Source of the DNA: Scytonematopsis contorta HA4267-MV1
Lineage (GTDB): Bacteria; Cyanobacteriota; Cyanobacteriia; Cyanobacteriales; Nostocaceae
Direction: 5' to 3'
Assembly (NCBI GenBank): GCA_019359035.1
Contig: JAHHIC010000034.1
Location: 62,001 to 126,000 of the forward strand
DNA: 64,000 bases
A model generated the notes under the pieces. That model was given only the letters and a program-made list of their open reading frames with translations. It was not told the DNA's origin and did no database searches. A program made the position numbers and the translations under genes. Positions within the stretch are counted from its first letter, which is position 1; every line of letters begins with the position of its first letter. Of the stretch, positions 19,200 through 26,057 are shown piece by piece.

Positions 19200-19233
19200 C
19201 CAATTCTATGTGAGGTGACGTCAAATAAATTAT

Positions 19234-19260
19234 GTAGAGACTAACATGTTTAGTCTCTAC
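19234..19260. repeat. GTAGAGACTAA palindromic repeat
   Basis: GTAGAGACTAA and TTAGTCTCTAC form a 27-bp hairpin just upstream of the second precursor gene. It is a variant of the GTAGAGACGCG family. Confidence 0.75.
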
Positions 19261-19282
19261 GTTTGAGAATTAGGAGAAACTT

Positions 19283-19708
19283 ATGTCCTTAGAAGATGTC
19301 AAAAGATTCTACAAACATCTAGGAATAGATGAAGAATTTCGGGCACAAGTTAAAGGTGCTCAAAATAAGCAAGAATGTAGCCAAATTGTGAAAAGTGCAG
19401 GGTACTATTTCACAGAAGCTGAGTTTGAAGAATATACTTTAAACTTAATAGATTTGGCTTCTGATAAAGAAGAACTCATGGATTTAGACGAAAGAGAATT
19501 AGAAGCAGTTTTTGGTGGAGCTGCTACTTTATTAACTCCCGGCCCAGGAGAAGCTGTCGCATTGTATGGTGTTCCTGTTTATCCTGACCCAATTGACCCT
19601 CCATCTGGTCATTATCCTCCTCCTTCTCATCCACTTCCACCTCCACGTCCACGTCCTTGGCCTCATCCTCGTCGTACTTGGCCTCGTCCACCTAAGAGTA
19701 TAGAGTGA
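19283..19708 (+). CDS. Nif11-leader RiPP precursor 2 (candidate splicease substrate)
   Basis: A 141-aa paralogue of the preceding gene. The leader (1-79) is closely similar, ending EAVFGG with G78-G79. The core ATLLTPGPGEAVALYGVPVY carries L94-Y95-G96 followed by V-P, aligning with L-Y-G-I-P of precursor 1, while the flanking core residues differ. The tail is again Pro/Arg/Trp/His-rich (PPPRPRPWPHPRRTWPRPP). Conservation of leader, L-Y-G and tail against a variable linker points to L-Y-G as the modified site. AGGAGAAACTTATG is a good ribosome site. It lies upstream of the radical SAM gene and is probably co-transcribed with it. Confidence 0.85.
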   Translation: MSLEDVKRFYKHLGIDEEFRAQVKGAQNKQECSQIVKSAGYYFTEAEFEEYTLNLIDLASDKEELMDLDERELEAVFGGAATLLTPGPGEAVALYGVPVYPDPIDPPSGHYPPPSHPLPPPRPRPWPHPRRTWPRPPKSIE

Positions 19709-19781
19709 ACCGAATGTAAAGACGCGAACCGAATGTAAAGACGCGAACCGAATGTAGAGACGCGATTAATCGCGTCTCTAC
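19707..19781. repeat. 19-bp direct repeats ending in a palindrome
   Basis: Three consecutive GAACCGAATGTA(A/G)AGACGC units, the last one running into a 28-bp GTAGAGACGCG palindrome at 19754-19781. They start at the stop codon of the second precursor gene and could terminate or attenuate transcription before the maturase gene. Confidence 0.75.
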
Positions 19782-19829
19782 TGGTGCATAGTTGAAAAAT
19801 TTGTAATCTATCTATGGAAAGAGATTTTC

Positions 19830-21074
19830 ATGACCTATCGCAGAATTAGTTACGCAGTTTGGGAAATTACGCTCAAGTGTAATTTAGCTTGTCAACATTG
19901 TGGTTCTCGTGCTGGTCACACAAGAGCAAAGGAGCTTTCTACAGAAGAAGCTCTTGATTTGGTCAAGCAGTTGGCTGATGTGGGAATTACGGAAGTTACC
20001 CTGATTGGTGGTGAGGCTTTTCTCCGTCCAGATTGGTTGGAAATTGCTGAAGCTATTAGTGATGCTGGAATGCTCTGTGGGATGACTACTGGTGGTTATG
20101 GTATCACCTTGGAGACAGCAAAACGGATGAAACAAGCAGGAATTAAAATGGTTTCTGTGTCGCTTGATGGCTTAGAAGCAACTCACGACCGTCTCCGAGG
20201 AAAAATAGGTTCCTGGGAATGGGCTTTTAAGACTATGAGCCATTTGAGAGAAGCGGGTATTACTTTTGGCAATAATACTCAGATAAATCGCCTTTCTGCA
20301 CCAGAATTTCCGAGAATATATGAGCATATCCGCGATGCTGGAACTGCTGCTTGGCAAATTCAGTTGACTGTACCTATGGGTAATGCTGCGGATAATAGCG
20401 AGATTCTTTTGCAACCTTATGAACTACTGGATGTTTACCCAATGATTGCTCGTGTCGTTGAAAGAGCTAATCAGGAAGGTGTAAAAGTTAGCGCAGGAAA
20501 TAATATCGGTTATTATGGCCCCTATGAAAGATTGTTACGGGGAGGAGATGCTTGGTCATTTTGGCAAGGATGCAGTGCTGGGCTTTCTGCTTTGGGTATC
20601 GAAGCTGATGGTGCAATTAAAGGTTGTCCTTCCTTACCTACCTCTGCGTACACTGGTGGCAATATCCGCGACTATTCATTAAATACAATTATTGAGGAAA
20701 CAGAAGAACTACGGTTTAATTTGGGGGCTGGTACACCCAAAGGTACGGAACATTTATGGGGTTTTTGTAAAAGTTGCGAATTTGCCGAATTATGTCGTGG
20801 TGGCTGTAGTTGGACTGCTCATGTTTTCTTTAATAAACGGGGAAATAATCCTTACTGTCATCATCGTGCTCTGACACAAGCAAAACAGGGTATTCGCGAG
20901 CGAGTCTTTGTTAAACATCAAGCTCCAGGAAATCCTTTTGATAATGGTGAGTTTGCTTTAATTGAAGAACCCATTGATACACCTTTAACAGAAAATGACC
21001 CACTTCGCTTTACAGCAGATAAAGTCCAATGGCCTCAAAGCTGGGAAAAAATAGGACAATTAGTAACGTTATGA
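19830..21074 (+). CDS. Radical SAM/SPASM maturase for Nif11 peptides (PlpX-like)
   Basis: A 414-aa radical SAM enzyme. The [4Fe-4S] motif CNLACQHC is C17-x3-C21-x2-C24. A GGE-type SAM motif follows (LIGGEAFLRPDW), then GGYGITLETAKRMKQAG and VSVSLDGLEATHDRLRG. The C-terminal SPASM-like region binds auxiliary clusters: CSAGLSALGIEADGAIKGCPS and GFCKSCEFAELCRGGCSWT, then NPYCHHRA. It fits the Nif11-class peptide maturases that include the splicease PlpX, which cleaves the backbone and excises tyramine. Two Nif11 precursors directly upstream are the obvious substrates. Its TGA overlaps the ATG of the next small gene. Splicease versus epimerase activity is not decided by sequence alone, but the L-Y-G motif in both precursors favours splicease. 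Confidence 0.85.
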   Translation: MTYRRISYAVWEITLKCNLACQHCGSRAGHTRAKELSTEEALDLVKQLADVGITEVTLIGGEAFLRPDWLEIAEAISDAGMLCGMTTGGYGITLETAKRMKQAGIKMVSVSLDGLEATHDRLRGKIGSWEWAFKTMSHLREAGITFGNNTQINRLSAPEFPRIYEHIRDAGTAAWQIQLTVPMGNAADNSEILLQPYELLDVYPMIARVVERANQEGVKVSAGNNIGYYGPYERLLRGGDAWSFWQGCSAGLSALGIEADGAIKGCPSLPTSAYTGGNIRDYSLNTIIEETEELRFNLGAGTPKGTEHLWGFCKSCEFAELCRGGCSWTAHVFFNKRGNNPYCHHRALTQAKQGIRERVFVKHQAPGNPFDNGEFALIEEPIDTPLTENDPLRFTADKVQWPQSWEKIGQLVTL

Positions 21075-21214
21075 TTCAAGATTTAAATAATTCTCCTTCA
21101 AAAATACAACCTCCTGTCCCTTTATTACCCCGTTCCGCTTGGAATAGTCAGAGGGAGTATTTAAGAGTTCTTTTCAAAGTCAAAAAGGCTTTGGACAAAA
21201 TCGAAGAAGGTTAA
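21071..21214 (+). CDS. Small PlpY-like accessory protein of the maturase
   Basis: A 47-codon gene whose ATG overlaps the maturase stop in ATGA, a layout implying translational coupling. The product starts MIQDLNNSPSKIQPPVP, then PRSAWNSQREYLRVLFKVKKALDKIEEG; the C-terminal half is a basic amphipathic helix. An in-frame upstream ATG at 21029 lies inside the maturase gene and is rejected. Plp-type spliceases work with a small partner, PlpY, encoded next to PlpX; position and size fit that role. I cannot confirm similarity to PlpY from sequence alone. Confidence 0.6.
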   Translation: MIQDLNNSPSKIQPPVPLLPRSAWNSQREYLRVLFKVKKALDKIEEG

Positions 21215-21256
21215 GAAATCACACCTCCAACCCAAGAAAATCACACCTCCCAACCC

Positions 21257-21406
21257 AAGAAAACCCCACCCCCAACCCCCTCCCCGCAAGCGAGGAGGGG
21301 GCTACGATGTATAATACATACCATCGGCGATAAAAAATCAACTATTTCTTCTATTTTTCGTAGCCCCCTCCCCCCTAGGGGGAGGGGGTTGGGGGTGGGG
21401 TTTCTT
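21257..21406. mobile_element. MITE-like element with 27-bp C/G-rich inverted ends
   Basis: Ends AAGAAAACCCCACCCCCAAC and its near-complement GTTGGGGGTGGGGTTTCTT enclose about 90 bp containing GGGCTACGATGTA and TTTTTCGTAGCCCCC. About 150 bp, non-coding. A similar right end is at 60001-60050, where GGGCTACGATGAATTA also lies about 100 bp upstream (59900), and a related palindrome is at 8335-8376. Confidence 0.6.
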
Positions 21407-21428
21407 GTGCTGGGGGGAGTGGGGTCTC

Positions 21429-22127
21429 TTATATTGGCCAACCTGGTGGTAAAGCTAAAATTTCTTTTTGGAAAGCAAACGACCCAAAACACTGTTGATA
21501 TCCAGGCAAATAACCAGCCGATGTACTATATTTTCCACCATGAACATCTGTATTGACTGATAACAATTCTGACGAGTCTGATATCAAATCGCGAATTAAC
21601 ATTTTTGACTCGCTAGCTTTTTGGGCACTATCTTCTACTATATTATTAGGCTTCGTTAGTGTTGATAGTCCCATTCGCTTTAACAATCGCTTGAGGTGAC
21701 GGTCACTCACTTCTACCCCAAATTCTTTTGCGAGATGTTTTTGCAGCCAATTCGCTGTCCACCTTCCAAATGCATAGCCATAATCGCGGGGGCTATTGCT
21801 CAGGAGTTCTTTTAAACGCTGCAAATATTTTTCGTTAATTATTTTGGGACGGCCAATTGGACAATCTTGCCATTGATGTGCCATTCCCGCACGAGCTATG
21901 TGCATCCAATGTCTAACTGTTGCAGGACAGCACCCCAAGCTTTGGCAAATTTCTGCTTGAGATTTCCCTTCATCCACCAGCAACATAATTTCGATTCGCT
22001 GACGATATAACTCAGGTAAATTTTCTTGCAGTTTGTTTTGTAATAATTTACGCTGGGATGAAGTCAAATATTTGCTACCAAAAGTCTCATGTTGAATGCT
22101 TTGTTTGTCTTCTACTGTCTGGTACAT
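21429..22127 (-). CDS. IS630-like helix-turn-helix protein without catalytic domain
   Basis: A 232-aa protein. Residues about 40-80 form a helix-turn-helix (LYRQRIEIMLLVDEGKSQAEICQSLGCCPATVRHWMHIA). A winged-helix segment follows at about 105-170 (LLSNSPRDYGYAFGRWTANWLQKHLAKEFGVEVSDRHLKRLLKRMGLS). Both are the DNA-binding parts of IS630/Tc1-type transposases, but the DDE nuclease domain is absent and no inverted repeats bound the gene. The C-terminus (NTDVHGGKYSTSAGYLPGYQQCFG) is not transposase-like. A domesticated DNA-binding protein is likelier than a broken insertion sequence, since the ORF is intact. It lies downstream of, and convergent with, the RiPP cluster. Confidence 0.65.
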   Translation of the reverse strand: MYQTVEDKQSIQHETFGSKYLTSSQRKLLQNKLQENLPELYRQRIEIMLLVDEGKSQAEICQSLGCCPATVRHWMHIARAGMAHQWQDCPIGRPKIINEKYLQRLKELLSNSPRDYGYAFGRWTANWLQKHLAKEFGVEVSDRHLKRLLKRMGLSTLTKPNNIVEDSAQKASESKMLIRDLISDSSELLSVNTDVHGGKYSTSAGYLPGYQQCFGSFAFQKEILALPPGWPI

Positions 22128-22343
22128 AAGCTTTAATTGTGCTACAACATTTTGCTAAAAAGATATTAATCAGGTAACATTAATTACAACTAAAATGAAT
22201 CCAAAATCTAAATTTAGGATTCCAAAATCACCAAATATCTATCATAGAATAGATAAATGAAAAAAACATCCTTTTAGTCAAACTTTTAGCTTTATATGAA
22301 AGGCTGTTTTCAATATAAATATGTTATCATTCCCACTGTTTTT

Positions 22344-22808
22344 TCATTTTCTGCTAGTATATGTTTGGTTTATATCCAACATTAAAATAGTAATTGGTTC
22401 ATTTTTCTGGTTAATAATGGCAATTTGACTTATCCAAATTGGTAAACCAATATTGTGGAATGATTTTGGTACAGGTTGAATATTCGCTTCATCAATCGTA
22501 AGCATGTTCGGTGGTGCATCTACTTGAATACCGTATAATTCGTCTGAACTTCCTTGGGCAATAATAAGAAAATTACTAGAGTTATCATTTTCCTGTTGGC
22601 TTGGATTATAATTTGGGTCAAGGTAAGAATGGAGATTAATAAGCATTACGGTACGTTGACCCATTTGAGCGAGTTGTGCTTCCCAAAGTGTCTTGCTCAG
22701 ATGAGAAGGACAAGCAACAACTTTAAAAATACTATCAACAGGTAAAGCCAAAATATAGGTATAGACTTTAAATGTGATATATTTATTGCCGACTAATGAT
22801 TGGTTCAT
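22344..22808 (-). CDS. CheW-like adaptor protein
   Basis: A 154-aa protein with one CheW-type domain, weakly conserved: YITFKVYTYILALPVDSIFKVV at the N-terminus, TVMLINLHSYLDP in the middle, and FLIIAQGSSDELYGIQVDAPPNMLTI towards the end. Such proteins couple chemoreceptors to CheA on the cytoplasmic side. It is the last gene of a minus-strand block with the CheA-like kinase, an MCP, another CheW, and two further kinases. A 113-bp gap with palindromic repeats separates it from cheA. The longer insertion between strands compared with canonical CheW suggests a specialised partner. Confidence 0.75.
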   Translation of the reverse strand: MNQSLVGNKYITFKVYTYILALPVDSIFKVVACPSHLSKTLWEAQLAQMGQRTVMLINLHSYLDPNYNPSQQENDNSSNFLIIAQGSSDELYGIQVDAPPNMLTIDEANIQPVPKSFHNIGLPIWISQIAIINQKNEPITILMLDINQTYTSRK

Positions 22809-22848
22809 TTTTATTATTCTAATTTAATTAATTACAAATTCTGATAAT

Positions 22849-22910
22849 GTAGAGACGTGACATGTCACGTCTCTTGATATGTCACGTCTATTGACACGTC
22901 ACGTCTTTAC
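22849..22910. repeat. GTAGAGACGTGACATGTCACG palindrome and CACGTC units
   Basis: A palindrome of the GTAGAGACGCG family extended by two more GTCACGTCT units, between the cheW-like and cheA-like genes. It could form a hairpin within the operon transcript. Confidence 0.7.
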
Positions 22911-22921
22911 AGGGGTATCTC

Positions 22922-25900
22922 CTAGGAATAAATAAATTTTGCTCCTTTTGATGAAAAAACCTGAGTAATTGTTGATATTAACTGCTGTTCAGAATAAGGT
23001 TTAGTTAAATAAGCAGAAGCTCCTAACTTAAGTGCTAATTGACGATGTTTAACTGCAGTACGAGAACTCAAAATCAAAATAGGGATTGAGGATAAATTAT
23101 TATCAGATGCACGGTGAGCTAGAAATTCAAACCCATTCATGCGTGGCATTTCAATATCACAAATAATTAAATCAATTTGGGGATGTGCTTGACAGTTGGA
23201 TATTGCTTCATAACCATCACGAGCTTGAAAAGTTTGATAACCAGCTTTTTGAAGTGTATAGATTAACGCTTGACGCAGTGTTACTGAGTCATCAACAATC
23301 ATTACTGTACGCTTTCGGCTTTCTAATTTTACTGGCAACAGTGGTTTTGATTTTGGTTGTAAATTTGTTGGCAAAAATCTAGAAGGTGCTGATTTCCACG
23401 CTTTTTTCCAGGATTGTACCATTTGTATTTCTTGATGAATAATATGGTCTAATAATGCAGCACCGTTGATTACCAATGTTAGTCTACCATCAGCCAAAAT
23501 TGTCCCTCCGTAAACATATCCAGGAGTTGGTACTAACTTGCTGAAAGGACGAATTACTAATTCTTGTTCCCAAATAATTCTATCTACTTCCAATGCTAGT
23601 AATTGCTCTTGGCAAACTACAATTAATAATGGCAGCACTGTATTACTATCTACTGTTTGAGTTTTGGAAGTAATTTCTGCGGGTTGACGACTGGAATAAT
23701 CTAGAATTTCTTCTAGTCTATAAATACGTATCAGTTCTCCTTCATCGAGTTTATTGTTAGTCAAATTTTTTGCTAAACGCAAAACTCTACCATGTTCTGA
23801 ATATTGAATTTGTTCTGTTTTTGGTAAAATAATTTGGTCTATGGTATCAGATGCTAAAGCATAAACTTTTTCTCCTGCTTGACAAACTAAAAGTTTATTG
23901 ATGCTTAGACTTAAGGGTATTTGTAACGAGAATGTTGTACCTTTTTGATTTTCAGTATTTACGGCAACAGAACCTTGAATAGCATGGAGTTGCACTTTTA
24001 CAACATCAAGTCCTACACCACGTCCTGATATATCGTTAACTTGTTTGGTTGTGGAAAAACCTGGTTCAAAAAGTAATTCTGTTAGTTGAGATTCATTTTT
24101 ATTACGGCTTGTTTCAAGACTAATCAATCCACGCTCTATAGCATGTTGTCGGATAACATCAAAATTTAGCCCTTCTCCATCATCACAAACGTCAATAATT
24201 AATTGACTACCTTGATAGTAAGCGCGAATTTCAATTTTACCAATTGCTGGCTTCCCACGCATTTCTCTTACTTCTGTTGCTTCTATACCGTGGTCAAAAG
24301 CATTTCTTACAAGATGTAAAAGTGGTTCGTAAAGGCGTTCTGCTATTGCTTTATCTACTAGTACTTCAGAACCTTTTATGTTTAATTTTATAACTTTTTT
24401 ATATTTTTTCTGTAACTGTTCTAAAACGGGATAAAGGCGATTTAATATATTACCTAAAGGAAGCATTCTTGCTTCTAAAAGCACATCACGAGAGTTTGTG
24501 AGTAATTTCTGCTGTTTTTTTAATAGTTGTGTCGTTTGGCGATTTACTTGTTCAATAGTGTCAACGTCTTGTTCTAGTTCTGCTGCTTCTTCCAAAAAAT
24601 TTTGAATTAATGCTTTAAACTCACTGAAAGAATCCAGTTCTAAAGCATCAAATTCATCAGTATTTTGACTAGGTAAAGCCGAGTTGACAAAATTTATAGT
24701 CTTTTCATATTGTAATCCATAATGCATTATTAATGGATTTGACCACTCCTGTAAATCGCCGAACATCTGCTGAAATTGTTTTAAACGACTAAGCAATTTA
24801 CGTAAGGAATTTCGCATTTTACCATCTTGCAAGAACTGACGATTTTGATTTGTTAGTAGTTCCGCATTTAAGTAGTTTAATTGTTCGAGGTGGTCTACGT
24901 TTACCCTCACAATTTTTGGGGGACTTGCAGTAGTAAGAGTAGTATTTATTTCTTCTGATATAGATTCTGAAACGGGTAAAGATTCTAATAGCTCGTTAGT
25001 TGTTGAGTTTTGCTTTAAACTGCTTAAAGGAGCAAAGGCTTTAATTTTATCTAAGTTTCTTACTATGGTATCCTTTTTTGAAGAAATCACTTTTTCCTTT
25101 TGTTCTTCATTTTTAATGACTGCTGCAAACTCCTCCTCTATACTGTTGTTTAAAGAAGCAAGTTGTAGTAAAGCTTTTTCTTCAAATACGGTTTGGGGAT
25201 TATTATGTTCAATAATTTCTGCACAGCATAAACGAAAATCCTCCAATGCCAAACGCGCAATTGTACGAGTAGCCCCTGGGTTCTGTTCAAGAGCGGCCAT
25301 TGTCCTCTCGGCAATAGTCAAAAAACCAGGAATTCCTATTGCTTGTCCATATCCACGAAACATTTCCACTGTCTGCCTAACAATAGTATCAGTTTCCTTG
25401 CGCTTTGCTAGTGCGATCGCATTTGCAGTTTTCTCAAGTTCAGGAATGATACTGCCCTGAAGTAGCATCCTAATACTTTCAAAACTGATTTCACCAGTTG
25501 CCTCTATTTCTGACTCTGGAACTAGATAATTTCCTAACTTCCCTTGCAAACGCGAAAAAACCCCAGAAAAAACTTCCATGATATTATTTTCGTCCACATG
25601 GGAACCAGTCAGTTCTGCCATCAATGGGTCGCGTAAGCACTCGTAACTCTCAAAAAATAATCCCTGGATTTCTGTATCAATAATTACCGACGATGTTTGA
25701 ATTGCTCGGAAAACATCCTCAAGAGAGTGGGCAATATTTTTCACCGTCTCTAACCCTAAAGTAGCTGCAATACTTTTCAGAGTATGAGTTGCTCGCATCA
25801 AAGTGCCAACTTGCTCAATATTACTAGACTCTGCTTGTAAACTTAGTAATGCTTCCTCAATCATATTTAGAAGTTCAGGAGCTTCCAAGGAAAAGTGTTC

Positions 25901-25933
25901 AAAAAGCTGTGCTTTATAGTTTGAATCTGGCAT
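22922..25933 (-). CDS. CheA-type histidine kinase with receiver domain
   Basis: A 1003-aa hybrid kinase of the cyanobacterial Pix/Ptx/Hmp type. Domains in order: Hpt (about 5-110, phospho-His in RATHTLKSIAATLG), a second helical region (about 145-270), dimerisation P3 (about 345-470), HATPase (about 530-680; LVRNAFDHGIEA, CDDGEGL, SGRGVGLDVVK), a CheW-like regulatory domain (685-840), and a receiver (about 880-1000; MIVDDSVTLRQAL, phospho-Asp in LIICDIEMPRMNGFEF, Lys in YLTKPYS). It phosphorylates CheY-like regulators in response to receptor input, controlling type IV pili or gliding motility. It lies between cheW-like and MCP genes on the same strand. Confidence 0.92.
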   Translation of the reverse strand: MPDSNYKAQLFEHFSLEAPELLNMIEEALLSLQAESSNIEQVGTLMRATHTLKSIAATLGLETVKNIAHSLEDVFRAIQTSSVIIDTEIQGLFFESYECLRDPLMAELTGSHVDENNIMEVFSGVFSRLQGKLGNYLVPESEIEATGEISFESIRMLLQGSIIPELEKTANAIALAKRKETDTIVRQTVEMFRGYGQAIGIPGFLTIAERTMAALEQNPGATRTIARLALEDFRLCCAEIIEHNNPQTVFEEKALLQLASLNNSIEEEFAAVIKNEEQKEKVISSKKDTIVRNLDKIKAFAPLSSLKQNSTTNELLESLPVSESISEEINTTLTTASPPKIVRVNVDHLEQLNYLNAELLTNQNRQFLQDGKMRNSLRKLLSRLKQFQQMFGDLQEWSNPLIMHYGLQYEKTINFVNSALPSQNTDEFDALELDSFSEFKALIQNFLEEAAELEQDVDTIEQVNRQTTQLLKKQQKLLTNSRDVLLEARMLPLGNILNRLYPVLEQLQKKYKKVIKLNIKGSEVLVDKAIAERLYEPLLHLVRNAFDHGIEATEVREMRGKPAIGKIEIRAYYQGSQLIIDVCDDGEGLNFDVIRQHAIERGLISLETSRNKNESQLTELLFEPGFSTTKQVNDISGRGVGLDVVKVQLHAIQGSVAVNTENQKGTTFSLQIPLSLSINKLLVCQAGEKVYALASDTIDQIILPKTEQIQYSEHGRVLRLAKNLTNNKLDEGELIRIYRLEEILDYSSRQPAEITSKTQTVDSNTVLPLLIVVCQEQLLALEVDRIIWEQELVIRPFSKLVPTPGYVYGGTILADGRLTLVINGAALLDHIIHQEIQMVQSWKKAWKSAPSRFLPTNLQPKSKPLLPVKLESRKRTVMIVDDSVTLRQALIYTLQKAGYQTFQARDGYEAISNCQAHPQIDLIICDIEMPRMNGFEFLAHRASDNNLSSIPILILSSRTAVKHRQLALKLGASAYLTKPYSEQQLISTITQVFSSKGAKFIYS

Positions 25934-25965
25934 TTAATTATAAATTATGAATTTTTGATGCATCT

Positions 25966-26030
25966 TGTGGGGTGGGCATCGCAAGCCCTGTCTTGCTCAA
26001 TATGGACGGGCTTCCAGCCCATCCCACAAA
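25966..26030. repeat. TTGTGGGGTGGGCATC repeat
   Basis: GTGGGGTGGGCATC and GGGCTTCCAGCCCATCCCACA in inverted arrangement between the cheA-like gene and the MCP gene. Related copies lie at 39118-39150 and 52848-52877. Confidence 0.65.
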
Positions 26031-26057
26031 ACAAGTACATTTTGTAATGGAAGTCCC

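Noticed and set aside
21029-21070. Upstream ATG for the small gene after the maturase
   Set aside because: It lies inside the maturase coding region; the ATGA overlap at 21071 is the natural coupled start.
21429-22127. Complete insertion sequence
   Set aside because: No DDE domain, no flanking inverted repeats or target duplication found.
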